The translations under genes were made by a program, and so were the position numbers. Below, in pieces: positions 22,980 through 33,100 of a DNA stretch of 64,000 nucleotides (position 1 is its first letter; each line of letters begins with the position of its first letter). This DNA comes from Eunapius fragilis (Eukaryota > Porifera > Demospongiae > Spongillida > Spongillidae): NCBI GenBank assembly GCA_963681505.1, contig OY811971.1, positions 19,106,369 to 19,170,368 of the forward strand, read 5' to 3'. Under the pieces are notes generated by a model that was not told where the DNA came from, made no database searches, and saw only the letters and a list, made by a program, of their open reading frames with translations.

Positions 22980-22995
22980 GGCTTTGAAAAAAGCC
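22980..22995 (-). promoter_or_regulatory. Histone mRNA 3' stem-loop of the H2B pseudogene, copy A
   Basis: Minus-strand GGCTTTTTTCAAAGCC forms a 6-bp stem with a TTTC loop and is followed by ACCA. This is the form of the replication-dependent histone stem-loop bound by SLBP. A purine-rich CTAAGAAAAGATT about 10 nt downstream fits the U7-binding histone downstream element. The hairpin appears intact although the coding region is not. Confidence 0.8.
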
Positions 22996-23291
22996 ATTAC
23001 AAAGATGGAGGGAGAGGGAAGGAGACCGTTTACCTCCTGCTGGTGTTCATGGTGACGACCTTTGTACTTCACTGACGTCATGTTTGGACAGCTCACCAGG
23101 TGGGTGGTGGGTGGACCTCCCATCTGGTGATGGTGACCCTCTAGAAGATGTAGTTGATGAAGGAGTTCATGATGCTCATGGCCTTGTTCTGGAGATGGTG
23201 GTGCCTGAGGTGGACCTGCTTGTAGATGAAGTAGGTCTCCTTGTGGAGCTTCTTGCTTCTCTCCCTTCTTACTAGCCATCTTTAGAGCCAT
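22980..23291 (-). pseudogene. Histone H2B pseudogene, copy A
   Basis: Read on the minus strand from 23,279 it starts MASKKGEK, then in another frame KLHKETYFIYKQV, KAMSIMNSFINYIF, a TAG stop, TITRWEV, and finally GELSKHDVSEV. These correspond in order to the H2B landmarks KETYAIYIYKVLKQVHPD, KAMSIMNSFVNDIFER, TITSREIQ and PGELAKHAVSEG. The alpha-2 to alpha-3 segment between IFER and TITSRE is deleted, and there is at least one frameshift and one stop. It cannot make H2B, although the 3' processing hairpin survives. It lies head-on to the 3' end of NLR-A. Confidence 0.85.
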
Positions 23292-23612
23292 CTTGATGAG
23301 CTGTGTTACTTGGAATCATTCCGCCTATATAGCTATTGTGGGATCAAAGTGGTGTGTACATAGAGGAATTGTTTTCAACTGACCGATTAGCAATACCATC
23401 CCAACAACAACTTGATACAAAGAAATGTTTTCTTAGGTGTACACGTAAGGATATTTCCAAACACAAGCTACAATTATATATTATCTCTGTATTGATGTAA
23501 CCGCATAAACACATTGCATGCTTGAGCTTTTAAAATGTGATGGTGAAAATGGTTACAAAAGCACGTGACCTCGAAGGTTTACTCCAGCTGAGGGCCCCGT
23601 ACAAATACTTAC

Positions 23613-24450
23613 CTGTGTACATGTTGCCCCGTCTGCATGCCTGAGCATAGCCAACAGCTTATCCAGGTAGGCCGTGTAGTTGGCACACATCCAGACGCAG
23701 CAGGATTGGTCCGCCTCGTTATCGCGCGCCCCCTATCCGACGGCGCGATGGCTCATCCAGGGGCAGGTGGTGGTGATGAGGCGACAGTATGTGGAGCAGA
23801 GGATCGTGACACACTCCTTGAGCACGAGGAGACTGTCTGACTGCGGTACATAGGAACTTATAGTTGGTTGGAGAGGGCCGGGGGCGGGATAGTGACGTAC
23901 CAGGAGGCCCGTATGCATCAAGCAGTGGAGTTTCGTACAACGTTTTCGCTTTCACCTCCAAAACTTCTCTGATTAACAACGACCAGTTAGGACAATCAAC
24001 ACGTACAGATTATTGAAATTTAGTGCACACAATTATTGGAACTATTTTTTATAATAACCACGACACAGCTGGAGGTAGCGACGGACCATATCCAAGTGGA
24101 GGGTTCTCCCTAGCTCATAAGTTATTTCATCGTCATGCATGCATATATATGCTAGGATGCTGCAAATGGCGGTCCAGAGGTCTGCAGATGTTTTAAGTTA
24201 TCGGCGGACATGATGACGTCCGACATGAAGCTGTAGACTAGCAGCAGCTGAAGCGAGTGTTCTCCCTAGATCATGTAAGCTACACCCCTGGCCCCATGTG
24301 GGGTTACCTCCTTCAGCCCAGAGAAGACAGGGGTGGTGTTTGTGCAGGGGAGGGAGGAGATCCACGTGTTGGTGAGCAGTCTGCATGCCTACCCCTGCAT
24401 GTTGGGAGGTTTTGGGCACACCCTCTCCTCCACATGGTTACTGAGGATGG
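23613..24450 (-). pseudogene. Unidentified gene X, several exons with stops, copy A
   Basis: Minus-strand coding segments of an unrecognised, possibly helical-repeat protein. The best exon is 23613-23840, 76 codons between a GTACCGCAG acceptor and a CACAG/GTAAGT donor. It has the frame SDSLLVLKECVTILCS through CVWMCANYTAYLDKLLAML, broken by one TAG after SHRAVG. Upstream pieces read LLTNTWISSLPCTNTT (about 24,330-24,390), LLLVYSFMSDVIMSADN (about 24,200-24,250) and LWTAICSILAYICMHDDE (about 24,120-24,180). The last two are out of frame by one base. It is probably a pseudogene. The same stop is in copy B, so the break predates the block duplication. Confidence 0.5.
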
Positions 24451-25212
24451 AGAAACACAGAAGTTGTGACTGTGAATTACTGGTTAGCTCCTAAAAGGAT
24501 GGGAATTTATCTAATGTGAGTGTGTTGAAGGGTCCCCTAATGGTGTCTCCCCTCTCCCCTCCCCCTCTCCTCTTTCCCCTCTCCTCTGCCCCTGCCGTGG
24601 TTAAGGGATAGCTTAATGGAAAGGTTGTGTTGTTAAGAGAGATATCACCTCTCCCCCCTCCCCATCCCACCCCACACCTCTACTCCTCCCACGTCCTCTC
24701 AGAAACCCCTCCCCTTGTACCTGATGTCTGTAATTATCATCTGACGGCCATTCATCCAATGAATGGTATTTGCCAATATCCATTTCTTCTTTTTCATCTA
24801 ACTTGAAGTGTTTTGCCCCCAGGCTGACAATCTTGTGGTTAGTGTAGCACTTCAGCTGAAGGTGAGTATTTTTATATGGTGGTTCAAAATGCACTATGTG
24901 TGTCATGGGTTAGGCATAGCCTCACACCACCCTCCCTCCTTTCCCTCTCCCCTTCCACCACCCCAGACCCAATACCCTGGTCTAGTGTGCTACATGTAAG
25001 CCTTCACCCCTAGCTCCTTGTTCCTTCTTTCCCTCCCAATGGTTGCCATGTCACTGTTTTTTGCGTTTGGTTTAAAACCATACCTATTTTTGTCTGTACA
25101 CAGCAAACACACATATCACACCCCCCCCCCCCAAAAGATAGTCCATTGTTGTCTATTCTAAATAAAGCACACCTTTAGCACGTACAACACTGATATCCTT
25201 TTGTTGCTTCAG
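24451..25212. other. Non-coding stretch with one 39-nt exon-like unit
   Basis: C/T-rich runs (24,540-24,600, 24,640-24,720 and 24,930-24,970) and no full gene. At 24,823-24,861 an acceptor, 13 open codons (ADNLVVSVALQLK) and a GTGAGT donor form a micro-exon-like unit, repeated exactly in length at 57,796-57,834 and partly near 1,889 and 63,258. The gene is unknown. Confidence 0.35.
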
Positions 25213-25373
25213 ATGTAATTTTGTCACGACAACAAGCAGAGCCTCCAGAAGAAAGGATAATACCACACAAGTGGAGAATGATGGTGTACAGCCAGGACAC
25301 TCCCACTTTGACGAGTCCCCATGCCATAAAGGCAGCAAGTGGCTGCAACATGTTAATGCAGTACCCTCAAAAG
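25213..25373 (+). other. 161-nt exon-like segment, single copy
   Basis: Between TTGCTTCAG and AAG/GTTAGC. Two frames are open across it, one containing PPEERIIPHKWRMMVYSQD and the other ESPCHKGSKWLQHV. I cannot choose between them and do not recognise either. No counterpart was found at the matching place beyond block B. Confidence 0.35.
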
Positions 25374-25604
25374 GTTAGCATGTGGCTTGGGGCATTTGGT
25401 GGGATGAGGTAGACCTGTTCCATTATGTCTTCACATCCCCTCTCTTTTCATTTCCAACAAACATATGGTGGTGTACATGTATGTGATGGCAGTGTGTTGG
25501 GTCATCTTGTGTGTCTTATTTCCTTACCTTTTTGTGCACTGGTTGGGAGGACAGCTTATTGCCACAAGTTGAAATGACCTATTCACAGTTTTTATTATTG
25601 TGCG

Positions 25605-25646
<42 letters not shown>

Positions 25647-26021
25647 TGTGTGTGCCCAACAGAACAGTTTTGTGTTGGACGTACAACTTATAATTGTGTG
25701 TATGTTGTGACTGATATTCAAGTTATCATGTGTGAATTTGAGGGGGGAGGTGGTGATGGTGTGGTCAGGGGATAGGAGGGAGTCATTAGCTGGTTTGAAT
25801 GGCATGACATCTGGCATGGTTTACTACGTGATGTATATGTGTTGTGTGTGGATTAGCTGTATGGGGATGGTGTATAAGGAGATATATGGGGAGGAGGGTG
25901 GGGGTAGGGTGTGTGGTTTGGCTGGTGGGTGTGATGTCTCACCTCCAGCTGTACACACTAATAATTCAGTAAATCCTATTAATTTGTACCTCTACCTTGT
26001 AATATTAGGCATAGCGTACCC
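25374..26021. other. Inter-block non-coding sequence
   Basis: Contains a (GT)n run at about 25,612-25,655 and sequence related to 3,330-3,600 and 1,920-2,140. It lies at the junction between blocks A and B. No gene seen. Confidence 0.55.
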
Positions 26022-26203
26022 CCTCCTCTCTGCTAAATATTACCCTCCCCTCTCCCCCTCTTTCCCTCCCCTCCTCCTCCCCTCCTCCTCCCTCCCTCTG
26101 CCCCTCCCCTCCCTCCCCTCGGTCCCTTCCCTCCTCTGGTCCCCCTCTTCCCCCTCCCCTCCTCTCTACCCCCTTCTTCCCCTCTTCCCCTCTTCTCTGC
26201 ACA
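26022..26203. repeat. Polypyrimidine tract, start of block B
   Basis: About 180 bases of C/T, the shorter counterpart of 2,161-2,475. Confidence 0.88.
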
Positions 26204-26261
26204 TTTATAAAATGGTACCCACCTCCTTATTTCCTTATTTCTTGTCTCTCTCTAATCACAG

Positions 26262-26412
26262 GACAGTAGCCATCAATATGGACACATCACTCCTCCTCAC
26301 CAGTGTACCCACCACCACACTCTGGAGGGTCTGCCCATAGGATGGGGGAGGTGGCCCAGTGTGTCCCCCTCCCTTCCTACACTGCAGGGGGATTGGCCAG
26401 GTCTATTGTCAC
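26262..26412 (+). other. 151-nt exon-like repeat, copy 3
   Basis: Same unit as at 2,546, with acceptor and GTAAGG donor intact. Product not recognised. Confidence 0.35.
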
Positions 26413-26686
26413 GTAAGGGGGCTTGCCTGCTGAAGCTATAAATTAATTTCCATGGCGATGGAGAGCTCCATTATTGTAAGTGTGTGTGTGTGTGTGTGTG
26501 TTTGTATGTACATGTATGTGTGAACATGTGTGTGTACATGATTGTGTGTGTGTATGTGTGTTGGGTACATGTACCTGAGATCAGGTCAGTGGCATGTACA
26601 GTATAGGGGGCCGGGTTAGTAACCAAGGAAACCTGCAAAATAGCTAATCCACTAGGTGGATAACCACACCCCCTGTGTATGCCCAG

Positions 26687-26741
26687 GAAGGTGATGAGGT
26701 ACATGTATATCTTACACCATGTGTGGTGTGTGTCCAGGCTC
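26687..26741 (+). other. Truncated copy of the 133-nt exon-like segment
   Basis: Matches 3,166 onward through VMRYMYILHHVWCVSRL and then breaks off abruptly at the edge of the novel 1.4-kb sequence that follows. Confidence 0.4.
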
Positions 26742-26756
26742 CCGGGTGAAAAATTT

Positions 26757-26910
26757 CGCGTTGCAACGCGTTGCAACGCGTTGCGCGGCGTTAATGAGCA
26801 CGGTTACGTTCGACGACTTCGCAACGCGTTGCTACGCGTTGCCACGCGTTGCCACGCTAGAAAAATGTCCCTTTTTAACGCCACGCGCGTGGCAACGCGT
26901 TGCAACGCTT
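26757..26910. repeat. Cluster of GCAACGCGTTGC palindromes
   Basis: At least eight overlapping copies of GCAACGCGTTGC or one-base variants such as GCCACGCGTTGC. Each is its own reverse complement or nearly so. CpG density is far above the rest of the window. Confidence 0.85.
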
Positions 26911-27159
26911 AGGCTTATAACAAAATTCATAGCATTGGGATAACGTTGCGTCGATGAATATTTTTTATTGTTACTATATATATAGTAATGAAATCGAATG
27001 AAATTGATATCTTTGTTTATAATTTCTACAGCCATGACATATACAACAAAACAATGTCCCTTTTATGCCTTGGACGGGTCAGGCTGGGTCTTCATCCATT
27101 ACAGTGGAGATAGTTGGAGCTAGGGGGTAATAGTTGGAGGGGTAAAAATTGGCATGGAT

Positions 27160-27735
27160 GTAATGTTTACAACAATTACCACCATGGTGGACATCCTGCA
27201 ACACTTGGCTTCAACCTGTGTGATATTCAAAACGTTGCACACCATACACATAGCAAACTGTACCCACTTGGAGGACACTATAGAGGCATCCTGTTAAGAA
27301 AGGCAACACTTGGCTTCAACCTGTGTGATATTCAAAACGTTGCACACCATACACATAGCAAACTGTACCCACTTGGAGGACACTATAGAGGCATCCTGTT
27401 AAGAAAGGCAACACTTTCTAAATGTTGCACATCATACACAAAGCAGTACCCATGTAACTTACCACAAGATGCCAAAAGAACCATGCACTCTAAGACTCCA
27501 TGTTGGATATCCTGTAAGAAAGGCAAACTTGGCTTCAAACAATTGCAACCTGTGTGATATTCTAAATGTTGCACATCATACACATAGCAGCACCCATTGA
27601 ACTTACCACACATTGCCAAGATATAAGAAGCACTATGCACAGGAGGCCACTTTTATAGTCACCTGTAGGAAAGGCAACACTTAACTTCAAACAACCTGTG
27701 CGATATTCTAAATGTTGCACACCATTCACAAAAAG
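27160..27735. repeat. 105-bp tandem repeat, two exact plus about three diverged units
   Basis: Units at 27,201-27,305 and 27,306-27,410 appear identical, starting ACACTTGGCTTCAACCTGTG. Diverged units continue from 27,411 with recurrent GTGTGATATTCTAAATGTTG. Confidence 0.85.
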
Positions 27736-28186
27736 GTGAAGACATACCTGCAGAACAACAAAATAGATCTCAGGTGCATTCAAAAGATCGCAGACCAAAA
27801 CTCTGTAAACATACATGTACACTAAACTCTATACGGGCTTCCGCAATTAGATACACTTACGCTCCGCAACTGGGTAGCAAGATACAAAATTGCTCACTTC
27901 GTAATTCTTCTTGTTGACCTGAAGAAATGTACGATTGAGCGCCAAGCTACTACGTAAAAAGGAATTAGTATATAACGTACGCTGTTTTTCCAATCCGTAT
28001 ATGACAATGTGTATAACTGACGGTGAGACCATGGCCGTATACGCAGTTCTACACCGTTATACGCAATGTGTATGACAGATTATGTATAACAGCGTGTATA
28101 ACAATGTTATGCCGAGGGGTATAACATTATTCATACTCCCAGTTGTCATGTATCCTATGGTAACCTCCTACATGTACTAGCCCATC

Positions 28187-29263
28187 CCCCTCCCTCCCTC
28201 TTCCCCCTCCCCTCCCCTCTTCCTCCTCCCCTCCCCTCCCCTCTTCCTCCTCCCTCCCCTCTCCTCTTCCCCCTCCTTCCCCTCTTCCCCTCCCCTCCCC
28301 TCGTCCCCCTTCCCCTACCCCTCCTCCCCCTCCCCTCCTCCCCCTCCCCTCCCCTCCTCCCCTCCCTCCTCCCCCTCCCCCTCTTCCCACTCCCCCTCTT
28401 CCCCCTCCCCTCCCCTCTTCCCCCACCCCTACCCTCCCCTCCCCTCCCCTCTTCCCCTCCCCTCCCCTCTTCCCCCTCCCCTCCCCTCTTCCCCTCCCCT
28501 CCCCTCTTCCCAGTCCCCTCCCCTCTTCCCCTCACCTCTTCCCCTCCCCTCCCCTCCCCTCTCCCCTCTTCCCCCTCCCTCCCCTCCTCCCCCTCCCCTC
28601 CCCTCTTCCCCTCCCCTCCCCTCTTCCCCTCCCCCTCCCCTCTTCCCCTCCCCTCCCCTCTTCCCCTCCCCTCCCCTCTTCCCCCTCCCCTCCCCTCTTC
28701 CCCCTCCCCTCTTCCCCCTCCCCTCTTCCCCCTCCCCTCTTCCCCCTCCCCTCCCCTCTTCCCACTACCCTCTTCCCCCTCCCCTCCCCTCTTCCCCCTC
28801 CCCTCCCCTCTTCCCCCTCCCCTCCCCTCTTCCCCCTCCCCTCCCCTCTTCCTTTCCCCTCCCCTCTTCCCCTTCCCCTCTCCCCTCTTCCCCCTCCCCT
28901 CTTCCCCCTCCCCTCCCCTCTTCCCCTCCCCTCCCCTCTTCTCCCTCCCCTCCCCTCTTCCCCCTCCCCTCTTCCCCCTCCCCTCCCCTCTTCCCCCTCC
29001 CCTCCCCTCTTCCCCTCCCTCCCCTCTTCCCCCTCCTTCCCCTCTTCCCCCTCCCTCCCCTCTTCCCCCTCCCCTCCCCTCTTCCCCTCCCTTCCCCTCT
29101 TCCCCTCCCCTCCCCTCTTCCCCCTCCCCTCTCCCCTCTTCCCCCTCCCCTCTTTCCCCTCCCCTCCCCTTTTCCCCTCCCTCCCCTCTTCCCCCTCCCC
29201 TTCCCTCTTCCCCTTCCCCTCCCCTCTGCCCCCTTTCCTCCCTTTTTCCCCTCTTTCTCTGCA
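28187..29263. repeat. Long polypyrimidine tract, block B
   Basis: About 1.08 kb of C/T sequence, the counterpart of 4,010-5,155, with the same CCCCTCTTCC units in a different arrangement. Long glycine-arginine ORFs on minus are artefacts. Confidence 0.93.
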
Positions 29264-29330
29264 CGTTTGATTAATATAAAATGGTACCCACCTCCTTATT
29301 TCTTTATTTCTTGTCTCTCTCTCATCACAG

Positions 29331-29481
29331 GACAGTAGCCATCAATATGGACACATCACTCCTCCCCACCAGTGTACCCACCACCACACTCTGGAGGGTC
29401 TGCCCATAGGATGGGGGAGGTGGCCCAGTGTGTCCCCCTCCCTTCCTACACTGCAGGGGGATTGCTCAGGTCTATTGTCAC
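29331..29481 (+). other. 151-nt exon-like repeat, copy 4
   Basis: Fourth copy of the 2,546 unit, immediately after the long tract, with both splice-like ends intact. Confidence 0.35.
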
Positions 29482-29568
29482 GTAAGGGGACTTGCCTGCT
29501 GTCGGCTGAATCTATTAATTAATTTCCATGGCGATGGAGGGCTCCATAATTGTCCACCTCTTCCCCAG

Positions 29569-29760
29569 GCCTAAACCGATACCTTGGAGGGAAAGGGATA
29601 CCTATTCACTGTGTGGGCACTTTTAGGTGCTACCTGGTGTACTTCAGGTCTACCACCATGCTATAGAGAACTTGGTCACCAATGCACTATTGCAAAATGG
29701 CACTCTCCCATCATGAGGGAGCTATCCACGTCCACAGACCAACCCAACATGTGATTTCAT
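29569..29760 (+). other. Exon-like fragment, third copy
   Basis: Copy of the 2,784 fragment. It has a small deletion near 29,622 and a two-base gain near 29,663 relative to 2,784, so the frame is not preserved. Confidence 0.25.
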
Positions 29761-30192
29761 CTTTTATTGGACATCTTAAAATGTAAGTCCATTGGTCGTG
29801 TGTGTACATTGTGTGTATGTATGCACAAAATGCAGTGTGCACTTGTTCAGGGATAATGGTGGGAAGGCTGTAATGTGTCATAATGTGTTTGGTATGTGTT
29901 TACGTACATGTACATGTCCACACAACACATACATGTATGTTAAAGCTAGATAGCCAGCCACCCTCCTGGTCATAAGTCTGGTGTGGAGATGGCCATCCTC
30001 CTGGTCATAGGTCATGTTGATGGAACAATATCCAAAGATTAGTTGTTTTTGTAAATTTACAGGCCTCTGTGTAATGCTTTCTGTATGGTTTGTTATAACA
30101 GCTGGAATAATCTACTGAGATATTAATTCATTTATGTGCATTTAACTAACATGGAGGCGGGGCACCTTGCATGTCACCTTGGCTGTACCTAG

Positions 30193-33100
30193 TGAGGAGG
30201 AGAGGAAGCAAACCAAGAGAGGGGCCAGAGGTGGAGGTGTGCTGTCCTTTGACTTTGACGGGGACGATGAGGAAGAGGAGAGGGGAGGAGGTGGAGGGAA
30301 GGAAGTGGACAAAGAGAAGGCTGAGGGTACAACACTGCTTCAGTTCTATGAGCAGGTGCTTACCCCTATCCGTCTCTCCCTCCTGCATCCCTCCCTAGAC
30401 TCTCCTCCATCTTTCAAGAAGAAGAAGATGACCAAGAACCCCACTGTGGACACCTCCTTCCTCCCTGATAAGGAGCGGGAGGTCAGTGTGGCCCCGCCCC
30501 CTACCAACCCCTAGTGGTGACCTGGGATGTTAGATCTCTCCTTACAGGAGGCAGAGCAGCAGGAGAGAGAACGTCTGAGGAAGGAGTGGTTGGAGAAACA
30601 AGAGAAGATCAAGAGTGAGTGTGTGATACCCTTACAGGGGAGTGCTATGTGGAGGGGTGTACTATGTGGAGGTGTGCTAAGTGGAGAGGAGTGTACTGTG
30701 GAGGTGTGTATTGTGGAGATTTTTGCTATGTGAAGGTGTGTATTATGAGGAGGTGTGCTATGTGGAGGTGAGTGCCTCCTCATAGTACACATCTCCACAC
30801 AGCACACACCTCCATACTGGCTCCACATACCACACACCTCCACACAGCACACACCTCCACATAGCACATACCTCCACATGCCACACACCTCCACATAACG
30901 TACATGTACCTCAACATACCACACACCTCGATAGCTGTGTGTGCTGTGTGGAAGTGTGTTCTGTAGGATGTGTTATGTGGAAGTGTGTACTATGTGGAGG
31001 TGTGTGCTAGTGGAGGTGTATACTGTGTGGAGGTGTGTTCTGTGGGATGTGTTATGTGGAAGTGTGTACTATGTGGAGGTGTGTGCTATGTGGAGGTATG
31101 TGCTATGTGGAGGTGTGTGCTATGTGGAGGTGTGTGCTATGTGGAGGTGTGTACTATGTGGAGGTGTGTGCTATGTGGAGGTGTGTGCTAGTGGAGGTGT
31201 ATACTGTGTGGAGGTGTGTTCTGTGGGATGTGTTATGTGGAAGTGTGTACTATGTGGAGGTGTGTGCTACATGTATGTGGAGGTATGTGCTATGTGGAGG
31301 TGTGTGCTATGTGGAGGTGTGTGCTATGTGGAGGTGTGTACTATGTGGAGGTGTGTGCTATGTGGAGGTGTGTGCTATGTGGACATAGCACACGCCTCCA
31401 CATAGCACACACCTCCACATAGCACAGACCCCTCACAGTACCTTCAGTGCAGTGTGTGTGCTGAACTATGCGGAGGTGTGTTATGTGGAAATTTGCTTTT
31501 CTGGAGGTGTGTTCTATCTATATGGAGGTGAGTGCTATTTGGAGTTCTGTGCTGTGTGGAGGTGTGTGTTGTGGATGTGTGGGCTGTGTGGGTGTGCATT
31601 GTCAGGGTTCGTACAGAATTAAATCATTCAATAAATGAAAGTTAATTAAAAACTTGATCAATTATTTAGGCTTTGCCCCGTGTCGCTTTAGTCTTTTAAC
31701 CCCTCCCCACCCCAAAATCTGAATGCGTTGCTTCCCTGCATATATATCTACATGTACATTATAACGTACTACAGGCCTGGGGATGAGATAGTGTAACTGT
31801 TGTGTACAAGCTATTGGTATGTAATGGTTTGCTCTGATGTGCACATCTATTATAAAGTATATACACGTGTGGTTTAAACATTATTAGCATTAAGATGACC
31901 ACATTAATATGTGTACGTGCCCTGCTTGTGGAGGTGTTTGTTGTTATGTGGTGGTCTTCCCCTCAACCCCTGTGTTGTTATGTGATGGTCTTCCCCTCAA
32001 CCCCTGTGTTGTTATGTGGTGGTCTCCCCCTCAACCCCTGTGTTGTTATGTGGTGGTCTCCCCCTCAACCCCTGTGTTGTTATGTGATGGTCTCTCCCCT
32101 CAACCCTTGTGTTGTTATGTGGTGGTCTTCCCCTCAACCCCTGTGTTGTTATGTGGTGGTCTCCCCCTCAACCCCTGTGTTGTTATGTGATGGTCTTCCC
32201 CTCAACCCCTGTGTTGTTATGTGGTGGTCTCCCCCTCAACCCCTGTGTTGTTATGTGGTGGTCTTCCCCTCAACCCCTGTGTTGTTATGTGGTGGTCTCC
32301 CCCTCAACCCCTGTGTTGTTATGTGGTGGTCTTCCCCTTATGTGTTGCCTTTATGTAGATGAGGATATTGACATCACCTACAGTTACTGGGATGGCTCGG
32401 GTCATCGTAAGCATGTGCAGGTGAGAGAGAACATGTGCACGTGTGTAGGTGTGGTCTAAGTAGATGTACATGTTAGAGGGTGTGGTCTGGGAACATGTGC
32501 ACGTGAGTAGGTGTGGTCTAAGTAGATGTACATGTTAGGGGGTGTGGTCTGGGAACATGTGCACGTGAGTAGGTGTGGTCTAAGTAGATGTACATGTTAG
32601 GGTGTGTGGTCTGGGAACATGTGCTGCTTGTGAGGGTGTGTTCAGGGTTTTCCCTTGTTGCCTTCAGATGAAAAAAGGTGACACCATACGAATGTTTCTT
32701 CAGAAATGCCTTGAAAGCCTGAGAAAGGACTTTTCAGAGCTGAGGTATGTAACAAGCATTTGCTACCTGTTCCCATCGCCATGGCGATGTGTTTTAATGT
32801 CTATTCTATCATGGGTACATTTGTCTACCGCTGTGTACAGAAAGTAAATTTATTCACACTCTGCCAGTTTAACATTCCTTTTACACTTGACGGTACGTCC
32901 TCGTTGTACAGTTCCTTTAGAACTTGGCCCAAAATTGCCAAAGGTATAATTCTTTTTCTTTATACTAACTACACGTATCACGGTGAAATAGCTTTACCTT
33001 GAAGCTCTGGCTTAGAACCAAAGAAAAAGAATTATACCTTTGGCAATTTTGGGCCAAGCTCTAAAGGAACTGTACAAAGAGCACGTACTGTCAAATGTTA

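Larger units (their letters stand above)
26742..28122. other. 1.4-kb replacement segment found only in block B
   Basis: Block A has about 750 bases (3,220-3,965) where B has this unrelated sequence. It begins CCCGGGTG, has a CpG-rich palindromic cluster, then a tandem repeat of about 105 bp, then a stretch with many GTATAACG/GTATACG motifs (27,970-28,120) similar to the subterminal motifs of the 51.3-kb transposon. Neither transposase frame nor clear terminal repeats are visible. Confidence 0.6.

Noticed and set aside
28155..29264. 369-codon glycine/arginine/glutamate ORF on minus
   Set aside because: Same low-complexity artefact of the second long C/T tract.
30356..30398. A 43-nt intron inside the first FAM50-B exon (CAG/GTGC ... 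CTAG)
   Set aside because: Removing 43 bases breaks the frame, whereas leaving them in keeps it open and joins the conserved segments.
30941..31405. 154-codon cysteine/tryptophan-rich ORF that looks like a secreted repeat protein
   Set aside because: It follows the 17-bp minisatellite within a FAM50 intron. Three frames are open in the same way, and there is no start or splice context.
31895..32362. 155-codon hydrophobic ORF suggesting membrane segments
   Set aside because: Translation of the intronic 34-bp minisatellite, similar in all three frames.
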